Of a DNA stretch of 64,000 nt, positions 47,123 through 58,597 are shown in pieces (position 1 is the stretch's first letter; the number at the start of each line of letters is the position of its first letter). The translations under genes were made by a program, and so were the position numbers. The DNA is taken from the NCBI GenBank assembly GCA_030762895.1, contig CM061070.1, positions 101,134,259 through 101,198,258 of the forward strand, in the 5' to 3' direction. Below the pieces are notes generated by a model that was not told the origin of the DNA, ran no database searches, and worked only from the letters and a program-made list of their open reading frames with translations. Source of the DNA: Sophora flavescens (lineage: Eukaryota > Streptophyta > Magnoliopsida > Fabales > Fabaceae).

Positions 47123-50000
47123 TGTGACACCCTAACTCGGGTCATCACATTGCTACCCGTTTGCGGAAATAAAACTTAATTTGTTGGTTGCTTTCGGAAA
47201 ATAATATTTTCTCAACGTTCATCTTTTCAAAATATGGTGATAAATTTTTTTCTTTTAATCCTCAAGACAACAACAATGAAATCAAACCACACTTAAATAC
47301 ATACTGTATATAAGTTATACAACTATACTGCCTCATCTATTTTCACACCTAGATCCTTACCAGTTTAATTTATTCTTAAAACATAATATAACACAATAGG
47401 ACCTAAGCTGGTCGTAACTAACTGACACTACCACCCACGAACGACAAAGAACAGATGCCCCGAACTAAACAGCCTCCTCCTTCTTGTAGAGGTCATACTC
47501 CTTGTGCGACTCTGATATGTTTGTAAGGGTGAGATGCCAATATATGGATTTAACACGATAACTAAATGCTAGCACAAAAGAAGACACATACACATATACA
47601 TAAACATCTCAATTATAGCATACAGTTTATCAGTGGGTTTCACACCCCAAACATCAACATTTGAAAACTATGCATGAACACTTCTATCCATCATCTAAAC
47701 ATTCACACTTAATCTCATGAGATATCTCCAACATGGTGATGAGTTGATCAGACTCGATAGTTACAGGCCCACAGTCACAGACACGTAGTCACCGACACGC
47801 AATCGTAACACGAGCCCCTGACCACGACGACACACGATCACGAGACACGCTGATCAGAACACAGGCACGTTTGCCAAATGCATCGAAAAACACTCTGTTC
47901 TTGACACTTTTCTTTGTGCTCAATCTTTCTTTGTCGAAGCTCAAAATGGCTTACGACTCACACAGTTTTAACCATCTTTAAAACTTTCATTAAAACACAG
48001 GACCTCACAGTCCGAGTGCTCAATCACGACACCTCTCGACCTTGCAATCCGTCTTAGGTTCGTGGTAGTAGAAAACATCTTAAATGTTTAAACACGGTAT
48101 ACACAACGTATACAGTAGACACCAAGTCTACAGGACCTCAAAGTCCAAAACAACAAAGAACCTTAGTACCTCGACATCTCGGTTACTAAGTTCAATAGCA
48201 CTTTCAACATAGTTGAATTTATTTTTCGTTTTCAAAAAATTCTTTAAAATTGGAAATTCATCAATAAAATCTTTTAATAATACAACTTAGTTTTTCACAA
48301 AAATGAGTCACTTGAGGTTTTAACTTTCTCAAAATATGCACTGCCGTATTAAAACACTTGCCGTCTACACTTTTTTTCCAAATTTGCCGTCAAATATTAT
48401 TTTTAAAGGTTTTTAAGCCAAAATTGACTTTTTCCACTTAAATAATTTTATAAAATCACAATTAACTTATTTTCACCAATTAATTTCATAAAATAAAATT
48501 TTCTAATATTCCTGAATTTCTTACATAAAAATTAGCAGTGCAAAAATATTTTCACGGTTTCGCGCTCATTGTGACTCATAATTTACTTTTACACAAATAA
48601 ATTATTAAAATAATAATATTTCTCAAAACTCATTATTTTTCCAAAATAATATTTTTCCACCACTATTATATTCCAACATTTCCCATAAAACATTGAATAT
48701 AATTTACACAGCTTATTAAAACTTTTATCTGATTAATCGGTTGTGCACTGACCACTGTCAGGCTTCCCAAACAACACTCACAAATAACATTCAACAACAA
48801 TTATCAGAATTATATCCCCAGGTAGATCATGCATCATAGCAATATAGTATACAACTGCAGATAATTAAATAAATTAAAAGCAGATCAAACACCGATACAC
48901 AGATAAACAACACAACGTAAACAACATAAACAAATAACCACAACCACATCTATATCATATAAACCACACTACAAACAAATAGTTATTGAGAAAATCCCTC
49001 AGGTAAGCTCCCATTACTTCTTGAAGAACTTAGCTTCCAATTCAAAACTTGGTCGTGAATCTAGGAACCGTCAACGCACGTACACGATAATCTAGTTTAT
49101 CCTTCATCAAACATAACACTTAATCAACAAACTAACAACTAAATCAAGCCTAAAATCCTACATGTTGGTTTCGGCCAAGGGCTGAGTTTTGGGGTTAGAA
49201 ATCTCTAAAATTTCTAATCATGATTAAGTCATGGATTAATGGTCCTAATCAACCAAGGTCATGGATTAGTGGCTAAACAACAAAGTTAAGAATCAAAACC
49301 ATCTTAATCCTCAAATTTGTAGATTCGGCCAACACAAGAACATAGGGTTAGGGTTTTTAGTTTCATGAACCAACTAGGATTCAACAATTATACAAGTATG
49401 TATGATGAAAGACATGGTCATACATCATAAGCAAGAACAAAACTTCATCCATCCTTTCCTCTAGGATTCGGCCAAGACATGAAATTATGGCTAGGAATCT
49501 TAGTTTGATATAAGAACATAGATTCATCACTAATACATGTTCAATAGATGATTAACATGATCACTTCCATGACAAGAAATCAAATTTCTATACCCATTTT
49601 TTTGTATGATTCGGCCTAGGCTAGAAATAGGGGAAGGAAACTTTTGTTTGAAACAATATCTTAGATCACGTTAGTATAGATAATAATAAGAACATAGAAA
49701 GTGGTTTCATATTTTTAGAATTTTTCTATGATTTATGGTGATTTTTCAAAGTTATGGACATAAGCTTGAATCTAACTTGAACATGGTGATCTAAGATTTC
49801 AAAACATGAAAAATTATGAAGAACATGACATTAAATGAAGGTAGAGAGTAGGAATAACCTCTTGAAGAACAAGAAATGAGTAAGAAATGGCAACTTTCTT
49901 CACAAACTCAAGCTTTTTGGTTAAGAGAGAAAAGAGAGAAAATGAAGAACATGAAGTTTTGAGAGAGACAAAATGATGAAGTTGGAAAATGAAACAAAAT
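47123..50000 (-). mobile_element. Family B LTR, partial, cut by the assembly gap
   Basis: It starts TGTGACACCCTAACTCGGGT, the reverse complement of the family B LTR 3' end. It parallels 32768-34640 closely to about 49020 and then diverges into a related subfamily sequence. The 5' end of this LTR lies in or beyond the gap. No coding domain is seen. Confidence 0.85.
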
Positions 50001-50500
50001 NNNNNNNNNNNNNNNNNNNNNNNNNNNNNNNNNNNNNNNNNNNNNNNNNNNNNNNNNNNNNNNNNNNNNNNNNNNNNNNNNNNNNNNNNNNNNNNNNNNN
50101 NNNNNNNNNNNNNNNNNNNNNNNNNNNNNNNNNNNNNNNNNNNNNNNNNNNNNNNNNNNNNNNNNNNNNNNNNNNNNNNNNNNNNNNNNNNNNNNNNNNN
50201 NNNNNNNNNNNNNNNNNNNNNNNNNNNNNNNNNNNNNNNNNNNNNNNNNNNNNNNNNNNNNNNNNNNNNNNNNNNNNNNNNNNNNNNNNNNNNNNNNNNN
50301 NNNNNNNNNNNNNNNNNNNNNNNNNNNNNNNNNNNNNNNNNNNNNNNNNNNNNNNNNNNNNNNNNNNNNNNNNNNNNNNNNNNNNNNNNNNNNNNNNNNN
50401 NNNNNNNNNNNNNNNNNNNNNNNNNNNNNNNNNNNNNNNNNNNNNNNNNNNNNNNNNNNNNNNNNNNNNNNNNNNNNNNNNNNNNNNNNNNNNNNNNNNN
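50001..50500. other. Assembly gap of exactly 500 N
   Basis: A round-number N run is normally a scaffold join of unknown true size. Open frames reported across it are meaningless. Confidence 0.97.
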
Positions 50501-50688
50501 GAGAATAAAGTTGATTATGATTTATGTGAGAAAACATATGAGGTTAAAAGAAGAAGAAAAATTTTGTTATCACCATATTTTGAAAAGATGAACGTTGAGA
50601 AAACATTATTTTCCGAAAGCAACCAGCAAATTAAGTTTTATTTCCGCAAACGGGTAACCATGTGATGACCCGAGTTTAGGGTGTCACA
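50501..50688 (+). mobile_element. Family B LTR 3' end
   Basis: It matches 62085-62317: TTTCCGAAAGCAACCAGCAA, then AAACGGGTAACCATGTGATG, and the end GGGTGTCACA at 50688. Its orientation is opposite to the LTR on the other side of the gap. A run of 14 G follows directly, and the plastid sequence begins after it. Confidence 0.88.
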
Positions 50689-50814
50689 GGGGGGGGGGGG
50701 GGATAGATAAGATATATGGCTGACTAATTAACGAATAATTTATTTTCATTTACAGAAAAAAATGTCTTTCACATCGAACTGTGTATGTGGCAATGAAAAA
50801 ACTATACTAGTTGG

Positions 50815-51023
50815 ATGACAGTTCCAAAAAAACGCACTTCTATATCAAAAAAAAAAAAGATTTCGGAAAACTTTTTGGAAAAGGGGGGGTGGGGGGGGGG
50901 GGGGGGGTATTGGACAGCATTGAAATCTTTTTCATTAGCACAATCTATTTCTACGGGGATTTCAAAAAGTTTTTTGTGTAAGAAATAGAGAAAGTTGGAA
51001 TAATTCGAATTAACTGGATTCAA
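50815..51023 (+). pseudogene. rpl32: rpl32, degraded by poly-G expansion
   Basis: This is plastid 50S ribosomal protein L32. It starts ATGACAGTTCCAAAAAAACG (MTVPKKRTSIS; family MAVPKKRTSIS). After a changed A-run, codons for WKRKGYW are replaced by runs of 7 and 17 G (50883-50889, 50891-50907). Then TATTGGACAGCATTGAAATC and STGISKSFF-like sequence follow. A TAA soon ends the frame. Its place before trnL-UAG marks the SSC region. Confidence 0.85.
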
Positions 51024-51320
51024 AGAATATTTTCTAATATCTAATATACAATAGAATATTTAATATATAATTAATTGTCTATAATTATTTATTATTAAAT
51101 TTTTTATTTATATTAATAATTATTTAAATTTTTATAATTTATTCTAATAAACTAATAAATAAAATTTAATAAAATAAATAAGAATTCTATTATAAATTAT
51201 AATAGAATTCTTATTTATTATTATCTTAATGTTGACTAACTAAAAAATATTACATTTTTTTTAATTGATTCTTTCAATCTCGACGATTGACTAAAAATCG
51301 GTTATTATGTTTTCGATTAA
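51024..51320. other. rpl32-trnL spacer with a long hairpin
   Basis: This is AT-rich and holds a perfect 23-bp stem with a single-base centre at 51173-51219. No gene is seen. Confidence 0.75.
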
Positions 51321-51400
51321 GTCGCTATGGTGAAATTGGTAGACACGCTGCTCTTAGGAAGCAGTGCTTGAGCATCTCGGTTCGAGTCTGAGTGGCGGCA
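51321..51400 (+). tRNA. trnL-UAG: trnL-UAG (plastid-derived)
   Basis: GTCGCTATGGTGAAATTGGT, the loop CTTAGGA (anticodon TAG), then GCATCTCGGTTCGAGTCTGA and GTGGCGGCA. The first stem has one changed base (GTC for GCC, a U-G pair). It stands before ccsA, as in plastomes. Confidence 0.9.
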
Positions 51401-51507
51401 TGTCATTTTATTTTATCTTCTAAAAGAAAAAAAGTAGGTCCTATAATAAATTCAATTCCTGATTTCTATTCTATTTTAGTATTCAGACCTTTATTTTTAA
51501 TTTTTTT

Positions 51508-52482
51508 ATGATATTTTCAACTTTAGAGCATATATTAACTCATATACCGTTTTCGGTCGTATCAATTGTAATTTCAATTCATTTGATAACCTTACTAGTC
51601 AGTGAAATCGTAGGATTATATAATTTGTCCGAAAAGGGCATGATAATAACTTTTTTTTGTATAACGGGATAGTTAGTTACTCGTTGGATTTTTTCAAACC
51701 ATTTACCATTTAGTGATTTATATGAATCATTAATCTTTCTTTCATGGGGTTTTTCCATTTTTCATATGATTCCACGTTTAAAAAAGCATAAAAACCATTT
51801 AAGTACAATAATTGCACCAAGTGTTATGTTTACCCAAGGTTTTGCTACTTCGGGTCTTTTAACCGAAATGCATCAATCCGCAATATTAGTACCTGCTCTA
51901 CAATCTCATTGGTTAATGATGCACGTAAGTATGATGATATTGGGATATGCAGCTCTTTTATGTGGATCATTTTATCAGTAGCTATTTTAGTCATTACATT
52001 TCGCGAAGTCCTACAAATTATTGGTAAAAGCAATAATTTATATTTTGTAAATGAATTATTTTCTTTTACTGAGATCAAATAGATAAATATGAATGAAAGA
52101 AAGAATGGTTTACGAAACACTTCCTTTTTTTCTTCTAGAAATTATTACATGTCTCAATTTATTCAACAATTGGACCGTTGGAGTTATCGTATTATTAGTC
52201 TAGGTTTTATTTTGTTAACACTAGGTATTCTTTCAGGAGCAGTATGGGCTAATGAGGCATGGGGATCATATTGGAATTGGGATCCAAAGGAATTAAACTT
52301 GGGCCTTTATTACTTGGACCATATTCGCAATTTATTTACATACTAAAAAAAATAAAAAATTGGAAGCTGTAAATTCTTCAATAGTGGCCGCTCTGGGCTT
52401 TCTTATAATTTGGATATGTTATTTGGGGATCAATTTATTAGGAATAGGACTACATAGTTATGGTTCATTTACATCTAATTGA
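51508..52482 (+). pseudogene. ccsA: ccsA, cytochrome c heme attachment protein, broken
   Basis: This is the membrane protein needed for heme attachment to c-type cytochromes in thylakoids. The start ATG at 51508 reads MIFSTLEHILTHIPFSVVSI. Lesions: TAG near 51670 (ITG-stop-LVTRWIF), a -1 shift after AALLCGS, and a 4-nt insertion inside the heme-handling WWD motif (WGSYWNWDPKE then LNLG...). The following LHT/IGLHSYGSFTSN end is present at 52482. Overall length is normal (975 nt). ndhD follows on the other strand, as in plastomes. Confidence 0.93.
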
Positions 52483-52537
52483 ATTAAAGTAAGTAAAAAA
52501 GAACTTAACTTGACAAATACAAATATAGAAAGTAGAA

Positions 52538-52574
<37 letters not shown>

Positions 52575-52791
52575 GATTTTATCGATTATATATATTATAT
52601 TATAGATATAATTATAATATATATATTATTTAAGTGAAAAGAAAAAAACTTCTCATAAATTAATTGTCGAGAACCCTTTAAATCAAGTAATATAGTGATT
52701 CAAGGGGTTCTCACAAACAACAATCATATTCGATTACAATTCAAATTCATTTTATTTTATGGAAAAATATTTTTTTTTCTTCACGAAAACT
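52483..52791. other. ccsA-ndhD spacer
   Basis: This is non-coding, with an (AT)n tract at 52541-52570. Confidence 0.75.
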
Positions 52792-54288
52792 CTATAAAAA
52801 ATTAGATAGAATAGCTTCAACCCTGTCAACCGAGAATGAGAAAATAAAATCTGGATAAATACCAATACCTATTACGGGTATAAGGATAGAAATCAAAATA
52901 AATAATTCTCGCGGCCCAGAATCAAAAAAGTAAGAGTTTGGTGTATTAAAAAGCTTGTATCCATAGAACATCTACCGTTACATAGATAATGAATAAATAG
53001 GAGTTAATATCATTCCAATTGCTGTTACAAAAGTAATTAGTATTTTTGTTATTAAAATATTTTTGGTTGGTAATTATTCCAAAAAAAACTATTAATTCTG
53101 CAACAAAACCACTCATGCCCGGCAATGCAAGAGAAGCCATCGAGAAGATACTGAAAACCGTGAATATTTTTGGCATTGGGATAGCCATTCCACCCATTTC
53201 GTCGAGATAAAGAAGACGTAGTCTATCATAACCGGTTCCCGCCAAGAAAAAAAGCACGACGCCAATAAATCCATGAGAGATTATTTGTAAAATAGCCCCA
53301 TTGAGCCCCATATCGCTTATAGAACCAATTCCTATAATTATGAAACCTATATGAGATACCGAGGAATAAGCTATTCTTTTTTTTTTAGATTACGTTGACC
53401 AAGAGATGTTGAAGCTTCATAGATTATTTGAATCGACCCTAATATCATTAACCAGGGGGAAAATATAGAATGAGCACGGGGTAATAATTCCATATTAATT
53501 CGAACCAATCCATATGCTCCCATTTTTAATAAGACTCCGGCTAAAAGCATACAAGTGCTATAATGTGCTTCTCCATGGGTGTCTGGTAACCATGTATGGA
53601 AGGGTATAATCGTCGATTTGACAGCAAAAGCAATAAGAAATCCCATATAGAATATTATTTCTAGCACCACAGGATACGATCGGTTAGTTAATGTTTCCAA
53701 ATTTAATGTTGGTTCATTAGAACCATATAAACCGATACCTTGAATTCCCATTAATAAAAAAACAGAACTTCCCGCAGTGTACAAAAGAAATTTTGTAGCT
53801 GAATACAAATGTTTCTTTCCCCCCCACATGGATAAAAGTAAATAAACAGGAATTAATTCTAACTCCCACATGATGAAAGAAAATAAAATGTCTCGAGAAG
53901 AAAAGAGTCATGTTTGGCCACTATACATTGCTAACATCAGGAAATGGAATAATCGGGATTCTCAAGTAACCGACTGAGCCGCTAAAGTCGCTAAAGTGGT
54001 AATAAATCCCGTCAGTAAAATAGGTCCTATAGAGAGTCCATCTATTCCGAATATCCAGTAAAAATCAAAAAAATTGATCCATTTATAATTCTCCGTCAGT
54101 TGAATTAATGGGTCATCTAATGCAAAATTATAACAAAATGCATAGGTTATAAGAAGGAGATCTATTAAGCATATACAAATGCTATACCATCGAATTACCT
54201 TATTTCCTCTATGAGGAAATAAGAAGATTAAGGAACCCCCGGCTATTGGCAAAACGACAACTCCTGTTAACCAAAGAAAAAAATTCGT
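52792..54288 (-). pseudogene. ndhD: ndhD, NDH subunit 4, broken, with ACG start
   Basis: This is a proton-pumping membrane subunit of the plastid NDH complex. The usual N-terminus reads (ACG)NFFLWLTGVVVLPIAGG at 54288, so the start codon is ACG, which dicot plastids edit to AUG. Conserved blocks: GIDGLSIGPILLTGFITTLA, MWELELIPVYLLLSMWGGKK and HTWLPDTHGEAHYSTCMLLA. Lesions: TGA in TRDSRL (about 53964), TGA in SGQ (about 53911), a shift in the A-run after NLKK (53375), and another after NQKY (about 53065). The C-terminus IPVIGIGIYPDF is recognisable. Confidence 0.93.
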
Positions 54289-54318
54289 GATAAAAATAAG
54301 ATACACTATTTGGGGCAG

Positions 54319-54380
54319 AAAAACCTGTTCTCAAAATAGATAAAAAAAAAGATATTTATCTATTTTGAGAACAGGTTTTT
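54319..54380. terminator. Perfect 26-bp stem-loop between psaC and ndhD
   Basis: Arms 54319-54344 and 54355-54380 (AAAAACCTGTTCTCAAAATA... and its exact complement) enclose a 10-nt loop. It resembles a plastid mRNA 3' processing hairpin of psaC. Confidence 0.6.
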
Positions 54381-54425
54381 TCCAGTAAAAAACCGTTGTA
54401 TTCGTGTGTTGTTTTTTGAAACGTA

Positions 54426-54671
54426 TCAATAAGCTAGACCCATGCTTCGAGTTGTTTCATGCCATAAATAAACTCGAACACTTAAGAAATCTGTTGGACA
54501 GGCGGATTCACACCTCTTACAACCAACACAATCCTCTATTCTTGGGGCAGAAGCAATTTGTTTAGCTTTACACCCGTCCCAAGGGATCATTTCTAATACA
54601 TCTGTGGGACAAGCTCGGACACATTGAGTACATCCTATACATGTATCATAAATCTTTACTGAATGTGACAT
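54426..54671 (-). CDS. psaC: psaC, intact plastid-derived photosystem I subunit VII
   Basis: The 81-residue 2x[4Fe-4S] protein that carries FA/FB on the stromal side of photosystem I. Both cluster motifs are complete: CIGCTQCVRACP (residues 11-22) and CVGCKRCESACP (48-59). It ends TTRSMGLAY. One substitution is seen, Ile for Thr in APRTEDC (residue 45). It is open from ATG to stop and upstream of ndhD, as in plastomes. Without a transit peptide or nuclear promoter it is probably not used. Confidence 0.92.
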   Translation of the reverse strand: MSHSVKIYDTCIGCTQCVRACPTDVLEMIPWDGCKAKQIASAPRIEDCVGCKRCESACPTDFLSVRVYLWHETTRSMGLAY

Positions 54672-57132
54672 TGGATCTCTAGTAATTTTTTATGTTCAAA
54701 AATAAAATAAAAAAATTCGATCTAGTAAACTAGTAAATGAATCATATTGTAACACCTCGATTTTCGCTGCTTCGTAATATCGGTAATAAATATATAAATG
54801 TATATTTTTATCCGAGACTTAGAAAATGATTTTGGATAAACCAAGGTCATTTCCTTGTTAAACTTATTTTCATAAGGTTACAGGGAAGTTTTTGGTTGAA
54901 AATTCAGACGGAAACCGGTCTGCTGTTTTCTGTGTTTTCACTGACAGTAAAAGTTTACTGCACAGAAAACCTAATTTGAATTCGTGAACGAGATGAAAAA
55001 TGTTTTTATCGTATTTACTACGATAATGGAAGTTTTGAAAAATTTAGCGTAAAAATTATAATATTATATTTGCTGCGGGTGAATACGTCGAGATATCTCT
55101 AGGAGAAACCTGCATCAGATGAACCAAGGAGTCGGCAATGGGGCTGTGGTGACGTATTTGATCGATATGACAGGCATTTATGACGAGCTTATCCGCGTCA
55201 TAATGGCCATAATGCGCATTTATGACAAAGGAATATTTTACCTGGAAAGGACAATTTTACCCTTGGCTCTTCATGAAAATTACAAGTCATGCCATTGAGA
55301 ATTTTGACCAAATCAACCCAAAACTCACGGCTCCTTCCTCCATTCCAAGCACTTGGACATCACTTTTCCTAAGCCATAAATGAGCATTTATGTTAAGTGG
55401 ATGAGTTATAAGGCAAAGTCATTCTCTCACCAATCACCCGAAACTGCCACCAAATTCTGACCAATTTCTACTCTGAATCTCTGAAAACTTACAACATGAA
55501 AGTTGTTCATCTTTCTCTCTTCTTTCCAAATAAATAAAGATCATCCAAAACGTACAAATATATTGAGAGATATGCCCAAATTACTAAAACTGTTCTAAAT
55601 CCTCATCATGTTCATCTTTCTCTCTAAGTTTCTCAAGAACACCATGAGAAAATTATGAAGAACATCATCAAGATCATCCTTTTCTTTGATCATCATGAGT
55701 TAGTCTCTCTTAATCTTGCTATTCTAAGCTTTTCTCTTCACAAGATTCTTGAGTTTATGTCTTTGATCATCATGTTCTTCATATGATTCAAAGTTCTTGA
55801 AGCTTTCTTCAAAAATTCATAACTAATTCTAGAAAAATCATTTTGACATGAAACCAATTGCTATGATCTCATAATCATCTCTATTTTCATCATATAGAAG
55901 CATATGATCATGAGAAATTTCTTTCCTAAATTTCTGGACTGGGCCGAATCTATGACAAAATGATGTTTATGGGTTTTGTTTCATTTTCATGCCTTGATTC
56001 ATGATTCAATCTTCTAGTACCTTGATAGTTCTTGTATGTAAGTACAAAGAAGATAAAAATCAAACCCTAACCTATTTGTTTCATAAAGGCCGAAACCCTA
56101 GCTATGAATATTTGATGGATTTTTGATTCAAATGTTGTCTAGTAATACTTTAATCCAACTCTAGGTTTTGTATGTTGGTTAAATCCAAGAGTTGAGAAAA
56201 TTTTAAAACCTCTATCCTAAAATCTTGAGAAAAACAGAAACCCTAGTTCTTGGAACTAGATGAGTTTTATTCCACGTTCTTGGTTCATGATCTTAGATTA
56301 AGGACTTAATCATGTTTAAGTTACTTATGGATCATAAATCCCTAAGTTAACAAAATTTTAACTTTCCTAACCTAGAAAAGTTGTTGAGTCCGAAACCTAA
56401 CCCTCATGAGCTAAGTATTTTGTTGTTTGATTTTGATTTATTTTGGTTGCAATTCGTTATGAAGGAATCGATCGGGTTGGTTTGACCTAAAGCTGACGGA
56501 GGAAACCGGATCAAATCGGGAGATTGTTTTAAACCGTTAGTTCAAGTCTCCAAGAGGTAATGGGAGCTTACCTGAGGGATTTTTCTTAATAACTAATTGC
56601 TTTTAGTGTGGTTTATATGATTTATATGTGGTTGTGATTAATTGTTTATGTGGTTTATGTTGTGTTGTTTATCTGTGTATCGGTGATTGATCTGCTTTTA
56701 ATTTAGAATTATCTGCAGTAGTATATTATATTTCTATGATGCATGATCTGCCTGGTGATATAATTCTGATGATGTTGTTGAATGTTGAATGTTGAATGTT
56801 GAATGTTGAATGTTGTTTGAGAGGCTTGACTGTGGTCAGTGCACAATCGATTAATCAGATAAAAACTTTAATAAGCCGTGAAAATTATATTCAACGTTTT
56901 ATGGGAAATGTTGGAATATAATTGTGGGGTAAAATATTATTTTGGAAAAATAATGAGTTTTGAGAAATATTATTATTTTAATGATTTATTAGTGTAAAAG
57001 AAATTTATGAGCCACGGTGAGAGCGTAACCGCGAAATTTTTTTGTACTGCTAATTTTTATGCAAGAAATTCTAAAATATTATAAAAATTTATTTTGTGAA
57101 ATTAATATTTGAAAATAATTTAAAAAAATAAT

Positions 57133-57174
<42 letters not shown>

Positions 57175-58597
57175 GTCAAAGTCAAAGTCAAAGTTTGACT
57201 TTAAAACATTTTCTTGGAAAATGATAAACGACGGCAAATTTCGAAATTATTTACGGTGAAAGTTTAAAAACAGCAGTACTTAACTTAAGAAGAGATTTAA
57301 TCTGAATTGATTTAATTTTTAGAGTTGAAGTTTCAGTAAAAGAGTTCTTGATGATTGGACGTTTTATAAACGAATTTCAAGTAGAAAAGATTTTATGTAA
57401 ATGAGTTTGCTCAATGACGTATTTCCGGTAACTGGGATAAGTTGTGGAGATCTTATTTTGGATTTGTTTTCATAGACGAAAAACGACGTAAAGGACGATA
57501 TGGAACTTAGTAACCGAGATGTCGGGGTACTAGTGTTCTTATGACGTTATCCTATTTTGGATTTGTTTTTCACAGACAAAAATGATGTAAAACGACGATA
57601 TGGAACTTAGTAACCGAGACGTCGGGGTACTAGTGTTCTTATGACGTTATAGACTTGGTGTCTAGTAGGTAGACGGTGTGTCTACTTCACGACGTAATAA
57701 ACGACGGTAAAAGATTTATGATGTTTTCTATTACCACGAACCTATGACTGATTGCAAGGTCTACAGGCTTCGTGATTGAGCACTCGGACTTTGAGGTCCT
57801 GTGTTGTTAATAAAAGTTGTAAAGATGTTTAAAATGATGATGGGTCATAAGCTTTTGAGATCTTTGACAAATAAAGATATAACACAAAGAAAAGTGTTGA
57901 GAACAAAGTGTTTTTCTTGCATGCATTTTGGCAGACGTGCCTACGAGGTTAATCATGATATCTTGATGATGTTCATGTCTCGACGTATTTGTTAATCATG
58001 GTATCTTTATGATATTCATGTAATCGACGTATTCATTGTGCCTTTGGGCAATCGACGTACAATGAAATCATGGTATCTTATTATATTCATGAAATCAACG
58101 TGTTCATTGCGCCCTTGGGTAATCGACGTACAATGAAAAAATCCATAAATCGACGTTCTCACTGTTCCGGACAGTGGGCTATGGTAAAATCGACGTGTCT
58201 CTTTTGGAAATCGAGCTTGATCAGGTCATTTTAAATGATGTTGGGGGTCTCCGGAGATTAGGTATGAATGTTAGATGATGTTTTGAAGTGTTCATGCATA
58301 GTTTTTCAACGTTGATGTTTCGGGAGTGAAACCTATTGATAAACGATGTGATATAATATGTATATGTGTATGTGCCTTCTTTTGTGTTGCGCATTTAGTT
58401 ATGGTGATAAATCCATATATTGGTGTCTCGCCCTTACAAACATATCAGAGTCGTACAAGGGGTATGATCCCTACAAGAAGAAGAAGGTTGTCTAGTTCGA
58501 GGCATGTTGTGGTGCTCCTATTGGCTGTAGTGTCTGTTAGTTACGACCAGCTTAGGTCCTATTATGATATATTGTGTTTTGAGAATGAAACTGATGT

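Noticed and set aside
49908..50665. ORFs of about 200 codons across the gap
   Set aside because: They are made almost entirely of N bases.
5007..54747. The plastid genes as a real chloroplast genome segment
   Set aside because: Retrotransposons with target duplications lie inside genes, most large genes carry stops and shifts, and the gene order is chimeric.
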